From Clostridiales bacterium (GTDB lineage Bacteria; Bacillota; Clostridia; Christensenellales; Christensenellaceae): a stretch of 8,017 nt of DNA. Shown here in pieces: positions 6,133 to 8,017 of the stretch; the first letter of the stretch is position 1, and every line of letters starts with the position of its first letter. Under the pieces are notes generated by a model. That model worked only from the letters and a program-made list of their open reading frames with translations. It made no database searches and was not told where the DNA came from. The translations under genes and the position numbers were made by a program. The stretch covers positions 837 through 8,853 of the forward strand of contig JAHZHM010000332.1 of the NCBI GenBank assembly GCA_019420265.1, in the 5' to 3' direction.

Positions 6133-6357
6133 ATGGAGCCGCTGATTGCGGATTTGCTCAACAACCCGAAAATTTCCAAACTGATCAGGTGCCTTTTCGT
6201 CGCCGTGGATTGTGCCTTTATTTGTTTCATAGGCATTTTATGCGGTGTGCAAAGCCGGGCGGTATTTGGGATAATATTCGGGGCAGCATTGGCGCTTGGC
6301 GCTGCGGCACTGGCAGGTTATTTACTGAAAAGAATATGCAGGAGCAAAAAGCAATAG
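6133..6357 (+). CDS. Small two-helix membrane protein, function unknown
   Basis: Encodes 74 residues from ATG 6133, with a good AAGGAG ribosome binding site at 6119–6124. The frame stays open upstream into rnpB, but that extension overlaps the RNA gene and is not credible. After a polar N-terminus with charged residues, two hydrophobic segments span about residues 18–40 (VAVDCAFICFIGILCGV, with three cysteines) and 44–65 (FGIIFGAALALGAAALAGYL, glycine- and alanine-rich). A short basic tail follows (KRICRSKK). The basic tail and the short Gln-Ser-Arg turn suggest a hairpin in the membrane with both ends inside. I do not recognise a family. It lies just after the rnpB terminator and 62 bases before the YgiQ gene, so it probably shares a transcript with it. 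No promoter could be identified with confidence. Confidence 0.65.
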   Translation: MEPLIADLLNNPKISKLIRCLFVAVDCAFICFIGILCGVQSRAVFGIIFGAALALGAAALAGYLLKRICRSKKQ

Positions 6358-6419
6358 AAACGGCCGGAAGAAAACCGGCGCAATCGTTCGGACAAAGGCC
6401 GCATCAAAAGGGAGAGAAG
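6358..6419 (+). other. Short intergenic leader before the YgiQ gene
   Basis: Sixty-two bases holding a weak 5-bp inverted repeat GCCGG/CCGGC (6363–6367 and 6375–6379, 7-base loop, no T tract) and the ribosome binding site. No promoter or terminator is convincing, which agrees with cotranscription of the flanking genes. Confidence 0.35.
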
Positions 6420-8017
6420 ATGTACGAAGAATTTTTGCCGATCTCAAAAAAAGAGCTGGAAGAGAGGGGCATTGGCCAGCCGGATTTCATTCTGGTAACG
6501 CCGGATGCCTATGTCGATCACCCTTCCTTTGCCAATGCGCTGATTGGCCGGTATTTGGAAAACCTGGGCTATCGCGTGGCTATTCTTGCCCAGCCCAACT
6601 ATGGCGATCGGCGCTCTTATCAGGCGCTGGGGCGGCCAAAGCTGGCGTTTTTGGTTTCGGGCGGGAATATGGATTCCATGGTCAACCTCGATTCGGCAAA
6701 CCGTGTGCGCAGAAAATACGATATGTATTCCCCGGGCGGAGAGGTGCTGCGCCCCAGGCGCGCTGTTACCGTCTATTCCAAAATGCTGCGGGAGTGCTAC
6801 CCGGATGTGCCCATTATCATCGGCGGAATAGAGGCCAGCTTGCGGCGGCTGGCGCACTACGATTACTGGGATAACCGGGTGATGCCCTCGGTGCTGGTGG
6901 ATTCCGGGGCGGATTTGCTGGTCTATGGCATGGGGGAGAAGCCATTGGCGCAGATTGCCGAGGCGCTGGCGGCGGGAATCGCGATTTCGGATATCACTTA
7001 TGTGCGGGGCACAGCCTATCTGGCCCAAAGCCCCGAGCAGGTCTATGAGGAAAAGGTGATGCTGCCCTCGTTCGAGCAGGTAGCGGCGGATAAGACGGCC
7101 TTTGCAAAGGCCTTTGCAGCCAGCTACCGCGAGCAGGATTATCTGCTGGGGCGCACGTTGGTGCAGCAGCACGGAGAAACATATCTGGTGCAGAACCCGC
7201 CGGCCGAGCCGCTCAGCGAAATGGAGTTTGACGATCTCTACGAGCTGCCCTTCACAAGAGAGGCGCACCCTTCCTATGAAAAGGAGATTCCGGCGCTGAA
7301 GGAGGTCAAGTTTTCGCTGGTTTCCAACCGCGGCTGCTATGGCGGCTGTGCGTTCTGCGCGATCTTCTTCCATCAGGGGCGCTATATTCAGAGCAGAAGC
7401 GTGCAGTCGCTGGTGCGAGAGGCAAAGACGCTGACGCAGAAAAAGGATTTCAAAGGCTACATTCACGATGTGGGCGGCCCCACTGCGAACTTTACGCGGC
7501 TTTCCTGCAAAAAAGCAGAGACGCAGGGCATGTGCCCGGGCAAGCGCTGTTTGGCGCCTAAGCCCTGCCCAAACCTGATTGTGGATCACAGTAAATACCT
7601 GGAAAGTCTGCGCGCGCTGCGCAAAATTCCGGGTGTGAAAAAGGTGTTTGTGCGCTCGGGCGTGCGCTACGATTATGCCGTTTTGGACCAGGATGATACA
7701 TTCATTCGGGAGCTTGCCTGCTATCATACCAGCGGCCAAATGAAAGTCGCTCCGGAGCATTGCTCCAGCCGGGTGCTGAATCTGATGGGCAAGCCGAGCA
7801 TTGCGGTATATGAGAAGTTTAAGAAGAAGTTCGAGGCCGCCAGCAAGCAGGCGGGCAAGCGCCAGCATGTGCTGCCGTATTTTATCTGCTCGCATCCCGG
7901 TTCGACGCTCAAAGATGCCATCGAACTGGCGGAATATTTGAATCAAAGCGGCTTTATCCCAGATCAGGTGCAGGATTTTTATCCGACTCCCGGCTCGGTT
8001 TCGACGTGTATGTACTA
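6420..8017 (+). CDS. ygiQ: YgiQ-family radical SAM protein (3' end beyond window)
   Basis: The frame starts at ATG 6420, 5 bases after AAGGGAG (6408–6414), and stays open to the window end, giving 532 residues of a family usually about 600–740 long. The N-terminus FLPISKKEL...FILVTPDAYVDHPSF is the YgiQ N-terminal domain (cobalamin-binding-like fold), and GGIEASLRR near residue 140 is also characteristic. The radical SAM [4Fe-4S] motif is complete as CYGGCAFC: Cys306, Cys310 and Cys313. A second cysteine cluster typical of this family lies at Cys363, Cys372, Cys377 and Cys383 and may bind another metal cluster. KVAPEH and YFICSHPG further on are typical of the radical SAM barrel. The in vivo reaction is not established. 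A very long open frame on the opposite strand here is a codon-usage shadow. The upstream 74-residue membrane-protein gene is its likely transcript partner. Confidence 0.93.
   Translation, partial: MYEEFLPISKKELEERGIGQPDFILVTPDAYVDHPSFANALIGRYLENLGYRVAILAQPNYGDRRSYQALGRPKLAFLVSGGNMDSMVNLDSANRVRRKYDMYSPGGEVLRPRRAVTVYSKMLRECYPDVPIIIGGIEASLRRLAHYDYWDNRVMPSVLVDSGADLLVYGMGEKPLAQIAEALAAGIAISDITYVRGTAYLAQSPEQVYEEKVMLPSFEQVAADKTAFAKAFAASYREQDYLLGRTLVQQHGETYLVQNPPAEPLSEMEFDDLYELPFTREAHPSYEKEIPALKEVKFSLVSNRGCYGGCAFCAIFFHQGRYIQSRSVQSLVREAKTLTQKKDFKGYIHDVGGPTANFTRLSCKKAETQGMCPGKRCLAPKPCPNLIVDHSKYLESLRALRKIPGVKKVFVRSGVRYDYAVLDQDDTFIRELACYHTSGQMKVAPEHCSSRVLNLMGKPSIAVYEKFKKKFEAASKQAGKRQHVLPYFICSHPGSTLKDAIELAEYLNQSGFIPDQVQDFYPTPGSVSTCMY

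Noticed and set aside
6363..6379. GCCGG/CCGGC hairpin before the YgiQ gene as terminator
   Set aside because: The stem is only 5 bp with a 7-base loop and no T tract.
6444..7946. 500-codon open frame on the − strand
   Set aside because: It lies fully opposite the YgiQ coding frame, which has clear family motifs. The − strand product is rich in Arg, His, Leu and Gln with no recognisable domain, as expected from antisense of GC-rich codons.

Overview
The window reads as the chromosome of a Clostridia-type Firmicute of moderate GC (about 50% by eye). Three things point there: the order dGTPase – dnaG – short SigA-type rpoD – trmK – nif3, strong GGAGG-type ribosome binding sites with some TTG starts, and an RNase P RNA of the ancestral type A (Bacilli normally carry type B). 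No mobile element, CRISPR array, tRNA or rRNA gene was found. Nearly all of the sequence is core information-processing housekeeping; no undescribed multi-gene system is evident.

Layout. Positions 1–357 hold the C-terminal end of a dGTP triphosphohydrolase-like HD protein. It is followed by dnaG primase (402–2150) and the primary sigma factor rpoD (2185–3315, TTG start). All three lie on the + strand with short gaps, forming a variant of the macromolecular synthesis operon. A strong intrinsic terminator (3391–3422) closes this unit. A second + strand unit follows: trmK, the tRNA m1A22 methyltransferase (3474–4136); a Nif3-like dinuclear-metal protein (4138–4947); and a coiled-coil protein with a C4 zinc ribbon (5002–5724, TTG start). 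A perfect 10-bp hairpin sits just before the last of these. The extended −10 promoter of the RNase P RNA gene lies on the stop codon of the zinc-ribbon gene, and rnpB (about 5732–6077) ends in its own intrinsic terminator (6078–6105). A small two-helix membrane protein of unknown function (6133–6357) comes next. The window ends inside a YgiQ-family radical SAM protein (6420 to beyond 8017).

Functional reading. The first unit couples nucleotide-pool control, replication priming and transcription initiation. The second collects RNA-related genes (a tRNA methyltransferase, a zinc-ribbon protein proposed to bind nucleic acid, and the catalytic RNA that matures tRNA 5' ends) around a conserved Nif3 protein of unsettled function. 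The points most worth a second look are the rnpB promoter/stop-codon overlap, the leader hairpin of the zinc-ribbon gene, the altered motif in TrmK, variants at conserved RNase P RNA positions, and the orphan small membrane protein.
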